This document shows, piece after piece, positions 1 through 7,087 of a stretch of 49,537 bases of DNA (positions are counted from its first letter, which is position 1; each line of letters opens with the position of its first letter). The stretch lies in assembly GCA_004297765.1 (NCBI GenBank), contig SCTZ01000132.1, positions 1 to 49,537 on the forward strand. Direction: 5' to 3'. The notes beneath the pieces were generated by a model. That model had not been told where the DNA came from. It was given only the letters and a program-made list of their open reading frames with translations, and did no database searches. The translations under genes and the position numbers were made by a program. This stretch comes from Chloroflexota bacterium (GTDB taxonomy: Bacteria > Chloroflexota > Dehalococcoidia > FW602-bin16).

Positions 1-87
1 CTCATAATAGGTAAGCATAACCGGCTCTATCCTTCCCTTGCTTGACAATTCACGCAAGAGACTAACTTGTAACCAATGCACGGCGGT

Positions 88-138
88 CCGCCACTACGGA
101 CACTGGTCTGTCCGTAGTGGCGGGCGGCTCTGCCCGCC
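88..138. repeat. Tandem GC-rich hairpins upstream of the phage cassette
   Basis: A perfect 15-bp inverted repeat (88-102 with 109-123, six-base loop) is followed by a small hairpin reading GGGCGG..CCGCC at 122-138. The second part matches the CGTAG-GGGCGG-CGGCTCTG-CCGCC family that forms the 32-bp terminal repeats at 47984 and 48247. It lies between the window edge and the first ribosome-binding site. Nothing else is recognised in positions 1-190. Confidence 0.75.
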
Positions 139-203
139 AGGGGGGAGGTGGGGCGCGCCCGGTCTTTCCGGATGCAGCACTAAACAGAAAGGAGGGTATA
201 GGG

Positions 204-743
204 ATGCTCGAGGAGTTGGAACGGTTGAGGGAAGTTGTGGGCGAGGAGCACGGGCAGGTGTTGGCTGGGCTGGAGACGGCGGTGCGGGCGCATCTTGCGG
301 CGGCGGAGGAACGAAATGAGCGTCTGCGGGTATTGGAGGAGCAGGCCGAAGAATCGACGCGGATGGCTGGCTCGCTGGAGGAGACGCGGCGGCGTCTGGA
401 GTCCGCGGAGGTGGGACTACACGAGCGCGATAGCCTGGTGGGTGCGCAGGCGGGCGAGATCGCGGGGCTCAAGGAGAGCCTGGCGGCGACGCTGGAGGCC
501 TACCGAAAGACTACACGCGCACAGGTGCCCAGCGCCGCGGAGTTGATTGTCGGCTCCTCGGTCGAGGAGATCGACGCCAGTCTGGAGCGGGCGCAAGGAG
601 TGCTAGCGAAGGTGGAGACGGAGCTCCGGGAGCGGCTGGCGACAGAGAAGATCCCTGTGGGAGCGCCCGGCAGGACGGGACCCGACCTCTCCCAGATGAG
701 CCCGGCGGAAAAGATCCGGTACGGGTTGGGGGCAAGGGGGTAG
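204..743 (+). CDS. Phage scaffolding-like coiled-coil protein
   Basis: This 179-residue acidic protein is almost entirely predicted coiled coil (about residues 1-110, heptads rich in Glu, Leu and Arg). It ends in a Pro/Gly tail with SPAEKIRYGL. That organisation, directly upstream of a major capsid gene, is typical of phage scaffolding proteins, which template procapsid assembly and are later removed. The ATG at 204 is chosen over the in-frame ATG at 117 because AAAGGAGGG lies about 8 bases ahead of it and because the 117 start would read through a hairpin repeat. The role rests on position and coiled-coil character, not on a specific sequence motif. Portal and terminase genes, if present, would lie off the left edge. 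Confidence 0.6.
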   Translation: MLEELERLREVVGEEHGQVLAGLETAVRAHLAAAEERNERLRVLEEQAEESTRMAGSLEETRRRLESAEVGLHERDSLVGAQAGEIAGLKESLAATLEAYRKTTRAQVPSAAELIVGSSVEEIDASLERAQGVLAKVETELRERLATEKIPVGAPGRTGPDLSQMSPAEKIRYGLGARG

Positions 744-748
744 GGACT

Positions 749-809
749 GGGGGTTAGGGGCTAGGGGCTGTCCTTCCGCAGAAGGACAGCCCCTAGCCCC
801 CTAACCCCC
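749..809. repeat. G-rich/C-rich palindrome (family a), intergenic
   Basis: The left arm is a series of GGGG blocks separated by TTA, CTA and CTG, ending in CTGTCCTTC. The loop is CGCA, and the right arm is the complement (GAAGGACAGCCCC..). The stem is about 28 bp with one bulge. Four G4 tracts in one arm could also form a G-quadruplex. It ends about 10 bases before the AAAAGGAGG ribosome-binding site of the capsid gene. The same family is inserted in frame in imuB and dnaE2. Confidence 0.85.
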
Positions 810-828
810 TATCAAAAGGAGGAATGTT

Positions 829-1713
829 GTGGCTCTGACGCTAACAGAGGCGGCCAAGTTGGCCAATGACGTGGTGTTGCAGGGTGTGATCGAGACGGTG
901 GCGAAGGAGAGCGACGTGCTCAACTACCTGCCGTTCATCGACGTCCTGGGGAACGGGCTGACCTATAACCGGGAGAACGGAAGCCCGATGGCGGGGTGGT
1001 ATGACGTGGGGGACACCTGGGTGGAGCAGACGCCGACCTTCACCCAGGCTACGGCGGCTCTGAAGATCGTGGGCGGGGATGCGGACGTGGACAATTACAT
1101 CCGTATGACCCGCGGGAACGTGCAGGACATCGAGGCAGCGGTGCTGCAATTGAAGGCGCGGGCTGTGAAGGACGAGTTCGAGGACAAGTTCATTAACGGC
1201 GACTCGTCGACCAATGCCAAGCAGTTCGACGGACTGGCCAAGCTGGTGATGGCCGGTCAGACGGTGTCGGCCGGCGACAACGGCGCCACGCTGACGTTGG
1301 CCATGGTGGACCAACTGATCGACACGGTGCGCCCCGGCAAGCCGGATCTGCTGCTGATGAGCAAGCGGAGCCGGCGGAAGATCAAGCAGTTGCGGGCTAC
1401 TCAGGGTAACTATCTGGAGACGGCCGAACAATTTGGACGGATGGTGACCTTCTACGATGGGATCCCCATCGCGGTGACTGACTGGCAGAGCGATACGGAG
1501 ACCAAGGGCGGCAGCGGGGCGGTGTGCAGCTCCATCTGGGCCGTGCGGTTCGGTGAGGGGTTTTGCGCTGGTCTGACCAACGGCGGGATCACGCTGGAGC
1601 GGATCGGGATACTGGAGACCAAGGACGCCACGCGCACGCGCATCAAGTGGTACTGCGGTCTGGCCCTTTTCAGCACGCTGGCCCTGGCCAAGCTAGAAGG
1701 CGTAAAGGACTAG
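829..1713 (+). CDS. Phage major capsid protein, HK97-fold type
   Basis: This 294-residue protein would be the main shell subunit. The N-terminus (MALTLTEAAKLANDVVLQGV) and motifs such as ADVDNYIRMTRGN, FINGDSS, FDGLAKL and LLMSKRSRRK are characteristic of a family of short HK97-like capsid proteins found in phages and prophages of thermophilic and Gram-positive bacteria. The GTG start at 829 follows AAAAGGAGG at a normal distance and gives the expected N-terminus. There is no N-terminal pro-domain, which fits the separate scaffold-like gene upstream. It is intact, with no insertion inside the frame although repeats flank both sides. The family call is made from recalled sequence features, not a search. 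Confidence 0.85.
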   Translation: MALTLTEAAKLANDVVLQGVIETVAKESDVLNYLPFIDVLGNGLTYNRENGSPMAGWYDVGDTWVEQTPTFTQATAALKIVGGDADVDNYIRMTRGNVQDIEAAVLQLKARAVKDEFEDKFINGDSSTNAKQFDGLAKLVMAGQTVSAGDNGATLTLAMVDQLIDTVRPGKPDLLLMSKRSRRKIKQLRATQGNYLETAEQFGRMVTFYDGIPIAVTDWQSDTETKGGSGAVCSSIWAVRFGEGFCAGLTNGGITLERIGILETKDATRTRIKWYCGLALFSTLALAKLEGVKD

Positions 1714-1714
1714 G

Positions 1715-1744
1715 CGGGGGTTAGGGGTTGGGGGCTAGGGGCTG
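1715..1744. repeat. Single G-rich arm of family a
   Basis: A run of GGGGG-TTA-GGGG-TTGGGGG-CTAGGGG follows directly after the capsid stop. No complementary C-rich arm is adjacent, so this looks like a half element. The stretch from here to 1881 holds no gene I can support. Confidence 0.6.
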
Positions 1745-1881
1745 GTCCATCGGGAGTGGGCAGAATGTGTGCCGGTGGCGGGGGGTGGGGAATCCCCTCG
1801 CCCTTTCGCAAAAGTTCATCATGCCCCTGCGGAGCACCAGTGCTGGATGAAAACGACGGTATTTTCAGAGGAGGGAGAGGG

Positions 1882-2037
1882 CTAGTGTTCGACCACAGAG
1901 AAGACGCTATCTGTCATTCTGAGCGCCGCAGCGCGAAGAATCCGTATCCTCAGGGCGCGGATTCTTCGGCGCCTGCCCTGAGCAGAGCCGAAGGGTGCGC
2001 GCCTCAGAATGACAAAACCAGTGTGGTCGAACACTAG
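1882..2037. mobile_element. CTAG-ended MITE-like element, copy 1 (156 bp)
   Basis: It begins CTAGTGTTCGACCACA and ends TGTGGTCGAACACTAG, a 16-bp perfect terminal inverted repeat. Inside are sub-terminal inverted GTCATTCTGAG / CTCAGAATGAC and GAAGAATCCG / CGGATTCTTC repeats, so the whole element folds on itself. The two ends differ inside the terminal repeat (AGAAGACGCTA on one side, CTGGTTTTG on the other), which gives it an orientation. It shares orientation with the 49420 copy and is inverted relative to the copies at 13242 and 22258. No transposase gene lies inside, so it would be mobilised in trans. Confidence 0.85.
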
Positions 2038-2102
2038 GGTGAGGGTTCCCCTCCTGATGGCTGGTCCCCCCTGCTCATAACCCAGAAGAAGGGTCGGAGC
2101 TA

Positions 2103-2153
2103 GAGGTTGGGGATTGGGGGACCATCCCCCAATCCTCGATCCCCAGCTCCCCC
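2103..2153. repeat. Degenerate family-a palindrome
   Basis: A G-rich arm (GAGGTTGGGGATTGGGGG) is followed by a C-rich arm (ATCCCCCAATCC..CCCCAGCTCCCCC). It ends immediately before AAAAGGAGAAGGAT, the ribosome-binding site of the next gene. Confidence 0.7.
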
Positions 2154-2167
2154 AAAAGGAGAAGGAT

Positions 2168-2914
2168 ATGGCATTCACAGACAAAACGGATGGGAGTCGG
2201 ATCATTCTGTGGGCTAGCGAGCCGCTGAGGATGGCTGTCTCGGTGGCGGTGAAGGTGGGGGACCTGTTGACTGAGGCGGGGGGCCTGGCCGACGGGAACG
2301 CGGCCTCGCCAGCTCCGGCCTACTTTATCGCGGGGGAGACGGCCGCGGCCAATGCGACCATCACGGTGTATCGAAGTGCGGTCATCCAGGGCATCACCGG
2401 AGCGACGGCGGGTAGCCCGCTGTATCTCTCCGACGTGGCTGGGGGCTATACCGAGACGCCTTCGACCACGCAGCGCCAGCGGATGGGAACGTCGCTCTCG
2501 GCCACGGAGATCTTTGTGCGACCTGAGCGGTCCGTCGAGCGCTTTGCGGTGAGCACGGGTGTCATCGACGCGACCTACGATGGCGATCGCTATTTCTTCG
2601 TCGCGTCCGAGCGGGTGCGGGTAGTGGCGGTGGAAGAGATCAACTCGGCCATCGAGAACACCTCGGCGACGACCACCGTCATGGTAGAGAAGCACGTCGA
2701 CGCCCAGGCTATCGGGCACGCCAACGAGAAGTCGGTGCTGGCGGCTGCTCTGAACCTGAAGACGGGCTGCACGGCCAACACCCGTCAGAGCCTGGGGCTG
2801 ACGGCGACGGCGGCGGATCTTGTGCTCGAGAAGGGGCACGCGCTGGCTCTCAACTTCACCAATGCTCTGACGGAGTACGTCGGCACCATGACGGTCTGGC
2901 TCGAGCCGGCGTAG
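2168..2914 (+). CDS. Phage head decoration/structural protein
   Basis: A 248-residue protein with no transmembrane segment. The N-terminal half (about 20-130) alternates small hydrophobic and Gly/Ala-rich strands (VKVGDLLTEAGGLADG, AGSPLYLSDVAGGYTETPS). These resemble DUF2190-type capsid-stabilising proteins, in which a short beta-barrel is common. The C-terminal half (about 140-248) is a second beta-rich region of unknown family. The ATG at 2168 is chosen over 2114 because it follows AAAAGGAG and because the longer start would translate the palindrome. Position next to the capsid gene supports a head role; the exact function is inferred. Confidence 0.55.
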   Translation: MAFTDKTDGSRIILWASEPLRMAVSVAVKVGDLLTEAGGLADGNAASPAPAYFIAGETAAANATITVYRSAVIQGITGATAGSPLYLSDVAGGYTETPSTTQRQRMGTSLSATEIFVRPERSVERFAVSTGVIDATYDGDRYFFVASERVRVVAVEEINSAIENTSATTTVMVEKHVDAQAIGHANEKSVLAAALNLKTGCTANTRQSLGLTATAADLVLEKGHALALNFTNALTEYVGTMTVWLEPA

Positions 2915-2933
2915 GACGACGAGGGAGGCGAAT

Positions 2934-3509
2934 GTGGCATTACAGATCTTCGATGAGTTTGGGAATGCGATCAGCAGCGTCGCGTTGCGCGGCAAGGGCG
3001 TGAAAGAGGGCGACACGCCGGTGGACGTCAATGGGTGGAACCTGGCTGATTCGCAGGGCAACCGGATGGGGCTGCACGTGCTGGCGACCCAGTGGGGTTT
3101 CAATGGGTCGACGCACGATCGCTGGCGCAACAACCACGAGGTCACGGCTCTAGCCAATGCGGCTCGGAACACAGACGTCTACAGTGGGGACCTGGTCAAC
3201 TATAACGCGCGGGGCATCATCATTCTGCTGGACGTGACGGCTGTGGGAGCCCCAGCAGGGCAGATCGACCAGTTGAAGGTGCAGTTCAAGGCGCCCTCCG
3301 GGGTCTACCAGGCGTTTCATGCCTGGGGCACGCTGGGCATCAACGCGCCGGGGGTCAAGGCGTTCCAGATCTACCCGGGGGCGGCCTCGACCTCCTCATG
3401 GACGGGGACGTTGCAGGCCCTGGTGCCGCGCACCTTTCGTATCGGGGTGCTGAACGCCAATCAGTTGGACTCGATCACGTACAGCGTTACTGTGGCGTTT
3501 ATCGTCTGA
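2934..3509 (+). CDS. Phage structural protein, unknown
   Basis: A 191-residue beta-rich protein lying 19 bases after the preceding stop, with a GTG start behind GAGGGAGGCGAAT. An ATG at 2932 is out of frame. The C-terminal region (about 60-191) reads as alternating hydrophobic strands (GIIILLDVTAVGAPAGQIDQ, TFRIGVLNANQLDSITYSVT), as in small virion or tail-tube-like proteins. I recognise no specific family. Shared strand, spacing and base use with its neighbours argue that it belongs to the virion module. Confidence 0.5.
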   Translation: MALQIFDEFGNAISSVALRGKGVKEGDTPVDVNGWNLADSQGNRMGLHVLATQWGFNGSTHDRWRNNHEVTALANAARNTDVYSGDLVNYNARGIIILLDVTAVGAPAGQIDQLKVQFKAPSGVYQAFHAWGTLGINAPGVKAFQIYPGAASTSSWTGTLQALVPRTFRIGVLNANQLDSITYSVTVAFIV

Positions 3510-3510
3510 G

Positions 3511-3602
3511 AACTGAGGACTGAGGATGGAGGACTGAGGGCCGAGTGGGAGGTGGTCCTTCTGCGGAAGGATCAGCACTCAGTCCTCAGTCCTCAGTCCT
3601 CG
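3511..3602. repeat. CTGAGGACTGAGGA palindrome, copy 1
   Basis: The left arm (3511-3546) is built from repeats of ACTGAGG. The right arm (3577-3602) is the complement, CTCAGTCCTCAGTCCTC. The centre carries a small palindrome, TCCTTCTGCGGAAGGA. The element ends at the AAGGAGGT ribosome-binding site of the next gene. A near-perfect second copy lies at 4784-4845. Confidence 0.8.
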
Positions 3603-3615
3603 AAGGAGGTCGTAG

Positions 3616-3855
3616 ATGGCGACGGGCAAGGTTATACGAGCGTGGCAGGAGAATGGCTGGGCGTATCTGGCGGTACGGGTGCAGGAGGACAGCGGGCCGG
3701 TGGAGTACATAGGGAGCGTGCCGGTGGGAGATCTGGATGGGCTGACGGCTGCGGAGCAGCGGGCAGCGCTGATAGGGGCGGTCAAGGGCGTTCGGGCACG
3801 TAGCGTGGCGCCGGCGGTGGAATTGGGGGGCTTCCCGGCCAACGTGAACGTGTAA
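3616..3855 (+). CDS. Small phage-cassette protein
   Basis: A 79-residue protein starting 7 bases after AAGGAGG. It has no transmembrane segment. An N-terminal two-strand motif (KVIRAWQENGWAYLAVRV) is followed by a helical segment (TAAEQRAALIGAVKGVRAR). The family is not recognised. Size and position between structural genes fit a minor head or joining protein, but this is context only. Confidence 0.5.
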   Translation: MATGKVIRAWQENGWAYLAVRVQEDSGPVEYIGSVPVGDLDGLTAAEQRAALIGAVKGVRARSVAPAVELGGFPANVNV

Positions 3856-3866
3856 ATGGGGGGATG

Positions 3867-3910
3867 CATCCGTTCCCTCTCCCTTTCGCGAAAGGGAGAG
3901 GGAACGGATG
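3867..3910. repeat. 44-bp perfect palindrome
   Basis: A perfect self-complementary 44-bp sequence centred on TTTCGCGAAA with CCCTCTCCC / GGGAGAGGG arms. Relatives with the same centre and arms occur at about 39983-40016 and 40070-40103. It lies between the stop of the 79-residue gene and the AAAGGAGG of the next gene. Confidence 0.85.
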
Positions 3911-3934
3911 GAGACCGGGGCAAAGGAGGCGGGG

Positions 3935-4519
3935 ATGACGGCGATAGCGGACATGATCGCGGCGGTGCGGAAGGATCTGCACGATGAGGACGCGACAGCG
4001 TATCGGTGGACGGACGCGCATCTGACGCGGCATATCGAGCGGGCAGTGGCGGATCTCTCGCGGGTGAGCGCGCTGCAGGTGAAGAGCACGGTGGCGACGG
4101 CCGAGGGGAGTCGCTCGATCGACATCTCGTCCACATGCACCAACCGGCTGAGGATCGAGGCCGTCGAGTATCCGGTGGATAAGTATCCGACCGTCTACGC
4201 GCCTTTTTTCGAATGGGCCGATACGTTGACGCTGCTGGTGGACGAGCTGCCGTCGGGGGATGATTGCTACGTGTACTGGACGCAGGCGCATAGCATCGGG
4301 ACGACGCAGAGCTTTCCGACAACGCTCAATGCCCTGGTGGCGCTGGGGGCGGCCGGCTACGCGGCGGTGGAGTTGGCTAGCTACGGCACGGAGCGGGTGA
4401 ATGTGGATCCGGCAGCCGTGGAGCGGTATCAGAAATGGGGCGAGTCACGGCTGACCGAGTTTCGTGCGGAACTCAAGAAAATAGGACGGAAGGTCCGGAC
4501 GAGACGGCTGTATACGTAG
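3935..4519 (+). CDS. Head-tail connector-like phage protein
   Basis: A 194-residue, mostly helical protein. The N-terminus (MTAIADMIAAVRKDLHDEDATAYRWTD, then HIERAVADLSRV) is the pattern seen in small head-tail adaptor proteins of the gp6/gp15 kind, where helices pack around the portal ring. A central beta stretch and a final helix (AAVERYQKWGESRLTEFRAELKKI) end in a basic tail. The ATG at 3935 is preferred to 3908 because AAAGGAGGCGGGG precedes it and the upstream start abuts the palindrome. The family call is by pattern and location. Confidence 0.55.
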   Translation: MTAIADMIAAVRKDLHDEDATAYRWTDAHLTRHIERAVADLSRVSALQVKSTVATAEGSRSIDISSTCTNRLRIEAVEYPVDKYPTVYAPFFEWADTLTLLVDELPSGDDCYVYWTQAHSIGTTQSFPTTLNALVALGAAGYAAVELASYGTERVNVDPAAVERYQKWGESRLTEFRAELKKIGRKVRTRRLYT

Positions 4520-4530
4520 GAGGAGGGGGT

Positions 4531-4785
4531 ATGGAACTGCAGAATGTGGCTGGACTGGCGGGAGTGCCGGTGATCGTGGCTCTGGTGGAGGGGTTCAAGC
4601 GCTTCTACCCGGGGGAGGAGCGGGTCTATCCGCTGGTGGCGATCGGCTTTGGGCTGGCCATCAACGTAGGACTGGCCTGGACGTCTATTGGGAATCTACG
4701 GCTGGCCATCGTGTACGGGATCGTGGCCGGGTTGGCGGCGAGCGGGCTGTACTCGGGCACTCGGAGTACCTTGTCTAAGGACTGA
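4531..4785 (+). CDS. Holin-like small membrane protein
   Basis: An 84-residue protein with three hydrophobic segments (about 5-21, 33-51 and 59-77) separated by short charged turns (KRFYPGEERVYP). Phage holins of this size pass the inner membrane two or three times and time lysis. The start at 4531 follows TAGGAGGAGGGGG and lies 11 bases after the preceding stop. No endolysin follows it in this window. If it is a holin, the lytic enzyme must be elsewhere, or the protein may be a membrane component kept for another purpose. Confidence 0.55.
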   Translation: MELQNVAGLAGVPVIVALVEGFKRFYPGEERVYPLVAIGFGLAINVGLAWTSIGNLRLAIVYGIVAGLAASGLYSGTRSTLSKD

Positions 4786-4845
4786 GGACTGAGGACTGAG
4801 GGCCGAGTGGGGGGATAGGGACTCGGCCCTCAGTCCTCAGTCCTC
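4784..4845. repeat. CTGAGGACTGAGGA palindrome, copy 2 (25-bp perfect stem)
   Basis: Arms 4784-4808 and 4821-4845 are perfectly complementary, with a 12-base G-rich loop. The left arm overlaps the stop codon of the holin-like gene (TGA at 4783-4785). It could act as a transcription attenuator, but no T-run follows. Confidence 0.85.
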
Positions 4846-4868
4846 ATCACTCGTCTTGGAGGCTTGGG

Positions 4869-6878
4869 GTGCAAACGCTTAGTGCTACATTGGTGGCGGC
4901 CCAGAAGAGCCGATCGCTGGTGCCCTACGTGAAAGTCGAGACATGGGACGAGACGGCGAGGGTGAAGATTCTTAGCTGGTCGCGCTGGTATACCGGGACC
5001 GAGGCGGATTCGCCACACGCAGCCTGGGTGAGTGGGGACGGCTCGCTGATTCGGGCTCGCGCGACGGGTGGAAAGCTGTACGTGCAGCGGGTGGCGAATC
5101 CGACGGCGGAGAGCGACTATTCCGCGTGGATAGAACTGGCCGTTGGAATCCATGCCAGCTCGCCCGTGGCGTTGTGTGGCGTTGGGTCTATAGTGGCTCT
5201 GTTCTACGTGGATGCGGCCGGGACCGGCGTCAAGTACAGGGCCAGCGGTGAGAACGGAGCCAGTTGGACGGACGAGGTGGCGGCGGGGGTGGCCGGTGGA
5301 ACCGTGTCCCAGTTGGCCGCGGTGTCGCGGGATGCCAGCAACCTGGTGGTGTTCCTATCCGTGGGAGGAACTGTCAGCTCTTTGACGTACGCGGATGGCT
5401 GGGGTGCGGTCACAGCCTGGACCAACGTGGTCAAGACTGTGACTGGGCTGGCCGCCTTCTATGGCGGCGACTATAACTTGGTCGTGACGGGGACCGACAC
5501 CACGGATAGCTGCCATGTCTGGACGACGATCTTTGGGGACAACTACAGCTATGCGGTCGGCGATTGGGGTCCGCTGGTCGACGTGGTGACGGCCAGCGCA
5601 GGGACCGGGGTAGAGTACCATCAGCCGGCGGTGGGGTTCCCGGACGTCTATAGGCTCTGGTACCTGGAGAAGTATACGGGGACGGTGGCCTATAGCCGAC
5701 CCTACTGGAGCCACGGGATCAGGGGCGCCGCGGATTATGCGAGCAATGTTTGGAGGGAGCCAGTGCCCTTCGATCTATCGTCCACCCGCGGACTGTCCAT
5801 GGCCTACTCGAGTCCTTCCGCGGAAGGACAGGTCTTCGTGACAGCGTCGTCGGGCGTATGGCGGGCGGCGCTGAGTTCGACGGTGCACGATCTGACGGGG
5901 GACGTGCTGGAGCTGAACCTGCACGAGGGCGAGCGCGCCGGACGGGCTGTCGTGACGCTGCGCAACGACGACGGCCGCTATAACGCCGGTGGTTCTTTCG
6001 CGGAAGGACTGGGGAAGGGCTGGCAGTTGGAGGTCTCGCTGGGGGCGCGGACGACGGAGGGAAACGAGACGGGGACGGCGCGCCTCTTCTGGATTCAAAG
6101 CTGGCGGCGCTCCTGCGAGGCGAGACGAGCGGTGATCGTCTTGGAGGCGGTCGATGCGTGGGGACTGCTGGAGTTATGGCGGGCCCGTCGGCATCTATCC
6201 TGGACCGCGGGCAGCATGACGCGTTTCCAACTGCTGCAGGCCGTGGTGGGCTTCGTCGGACTCGAGTTGGCGTCGATCGGAAGCCTATCCAGCGAGATGA
6301 GCGCGGATCAGCCGGCCTTCGCGATCGCTCCGGGGGAGTCGGGCGCCACCGCAGTGCGGCGTCTTCTGGACCAGGTGCCGGAGGTGTTGTTCTGGCGGCA
6401 GGCGACAGGGTACGTGAAGAGCGTGTCCGCGTCCGATAGCGCGAGTTATGCCTACGGGACGGACCACGTGATCTACCGCGGGGAAGCGATGGAGGAAGCC
6501 TACCGAGTGAACCGGGTGCAGGTCTTCGGAGCGGGGACCTACGGCGAAGAACAGACCTGGGACGAGATCGCCGGCGTCGGCGATCGTCTGACCCAGGTGG
6601 TCGACTTGAACCTGAACACGGCGGACAGGGTAAACGGACGAGCGGCGGCCGTCAAGCGCAAATGGGAGCTGGCGGCGACGCCGACGATGTTGGTGACCCC
6701 GGTGAGCTGCGGTGTGGAACTCTACGACGTTGTGACGGTGACGGAGAGCCGCCTGGGTCTCTCGACGGCGAAGCGACGTGTCCGCGGCTATACCGTGCGC
6801 TACGCGCGGTCGAGCACACAACGCGGCCCGGAAAGGCGTGGACTGTGGGAGATGGATCTGGTGCTGGGAGGAGCGTAG
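4869..6878 (+). CDS. Large phage tail/baseplate-type protein
   Basis: A 669-residue protein and the largest gene of the virion cassette. The GTG at 4869 follows TTGGAGGC. Residues about 30-330 are a long beta-rich region with repeated W and Y and motifs like GVGSIVALFYVDAAG, suggestive of a propeller- or fibre-like domain. From about 340 (LTGDVLELNLHEGERAGRAVVTLRNDDGRY), and in the helical region near 440-560 with a following beta domain, it resembles tail-hub or baseplate proteins of the gp27/late-control type. Small palindromes TCCTTCCGCGGAAGGA-like at 5812-5827 and 5995-6006 lie inside the frame without breaking it. No tape-measure gene is present, which hints at a short-tailed or reduced particle. 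Confidence 0.5.
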   Translation: MQTLSATLVAAQKSRSLVPYVKVETWDETARVKILSWSRWYTGTEADSPHAAWVSGDGSLIRARATGGKLYVQRVANPTAESDYSAWIELAVGIHASSPVALCGVGSIVALFYVDAAGTGVKYRASGENGASWTDEVAAGVAGGTVSQLAAVSRDASNLVVFLSVGGTVSSLTYADGWGAVTAWTNVVKTVTGLAAFYGGDYNLVVTGTDTTDSCHVWTTIFGDNYSYAVGDWGPLVDVVTASAGTGVEYHQPAVGFPDVYRLWYLEKYTGTVAYSRPYWSHGIRGAADYASNVWREPVPFDLSSTRGLSMAYSSPSAEGQVFVTASSGVWRAALSSTVHDLTGDVLELNLHEGERAGRAVVTLRNDDGRYNAGGSFAEGLGKGWQLEVSLGARTTEGNETGTARLFWIQSWRRSCEARRAVIVLEAVDAWGLLELWRARRHLSWTAGSMTRFQLLQAVVGFVGLELASIGSLSSEMSADQPAFAIAPGESGATAVRRLLDQVPEVLFWRQATGYVKSVSASDSASYAYGTDHVIYRGEAMEEAYRVNRVQVFGAGTYGEEQTWDEIAGVGDRLTQVVDLNLNTADRVNGRAAAVKRKWELAATPTMLVTPVSCGVELYDVVTVTESRLGLSTAKRRVRGYTVRYARSSTQRGPERRGLWEMDLVLGGA

Positions 6879-6880
6879 AG

Positions 6881-7087
6881 ATGGTGAGACGAGGGGTTTT
6901 GCAGGTTTGGGATGTGGGCACCTACACATGTACGGTGCAAATGGCTGCTAGCCTGGGGCAGTATCTGGCGGGAATCAAGGTGAGCCGAGCGATCGCGGGC
7001 GCTGAGATGGTGGTAGGACGGTCGGTGGCCGTGGCGGTCTTCGACGAGGGCAATCCGACGGACGCGGTAGTGGTAGCAGTGTACTGA
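6881..7087 (+). CDS. Small protein closing the phage cassette
   Basis: A 68-residue protein whose ATG lies two bases after the stop of the large tail gene (GGAGGAGCGTAGAGATG). It is all beta by pattern (VLQVWDVGTYTCTVQM, then VGRSVAVAVFDEGNPTDAVVVAVY), resembling a small OB- or SH3-like barrel. It has no signal peptide and no membrane segment. The family is not recognised. Its stop codon (TGA 7085-7087) is immediately followed by the imuB ATG with no base between, so the two are very probably translated from one message. Confidence 0.5.
   Translation: MVRRGVLQVWDVGTYTCTVQMAASLGQYLAGIKVSRAIAGAEMVVGRSVAVAVFDEGNPTDAVVVAVY

Noticed and set aside
42..70. Promoter with TTGACA at 42-47 for the phage cassette
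   Set aside because: The -35 is perfect but no acceptable -10 lies 16-18 bases downstream.
1756..2037. Plus-strand open frame of 93 codons between capsid and decoration genes
   Set aside because: Nearly all of it is the CTAG element; no homology-like features and no ribosome site.
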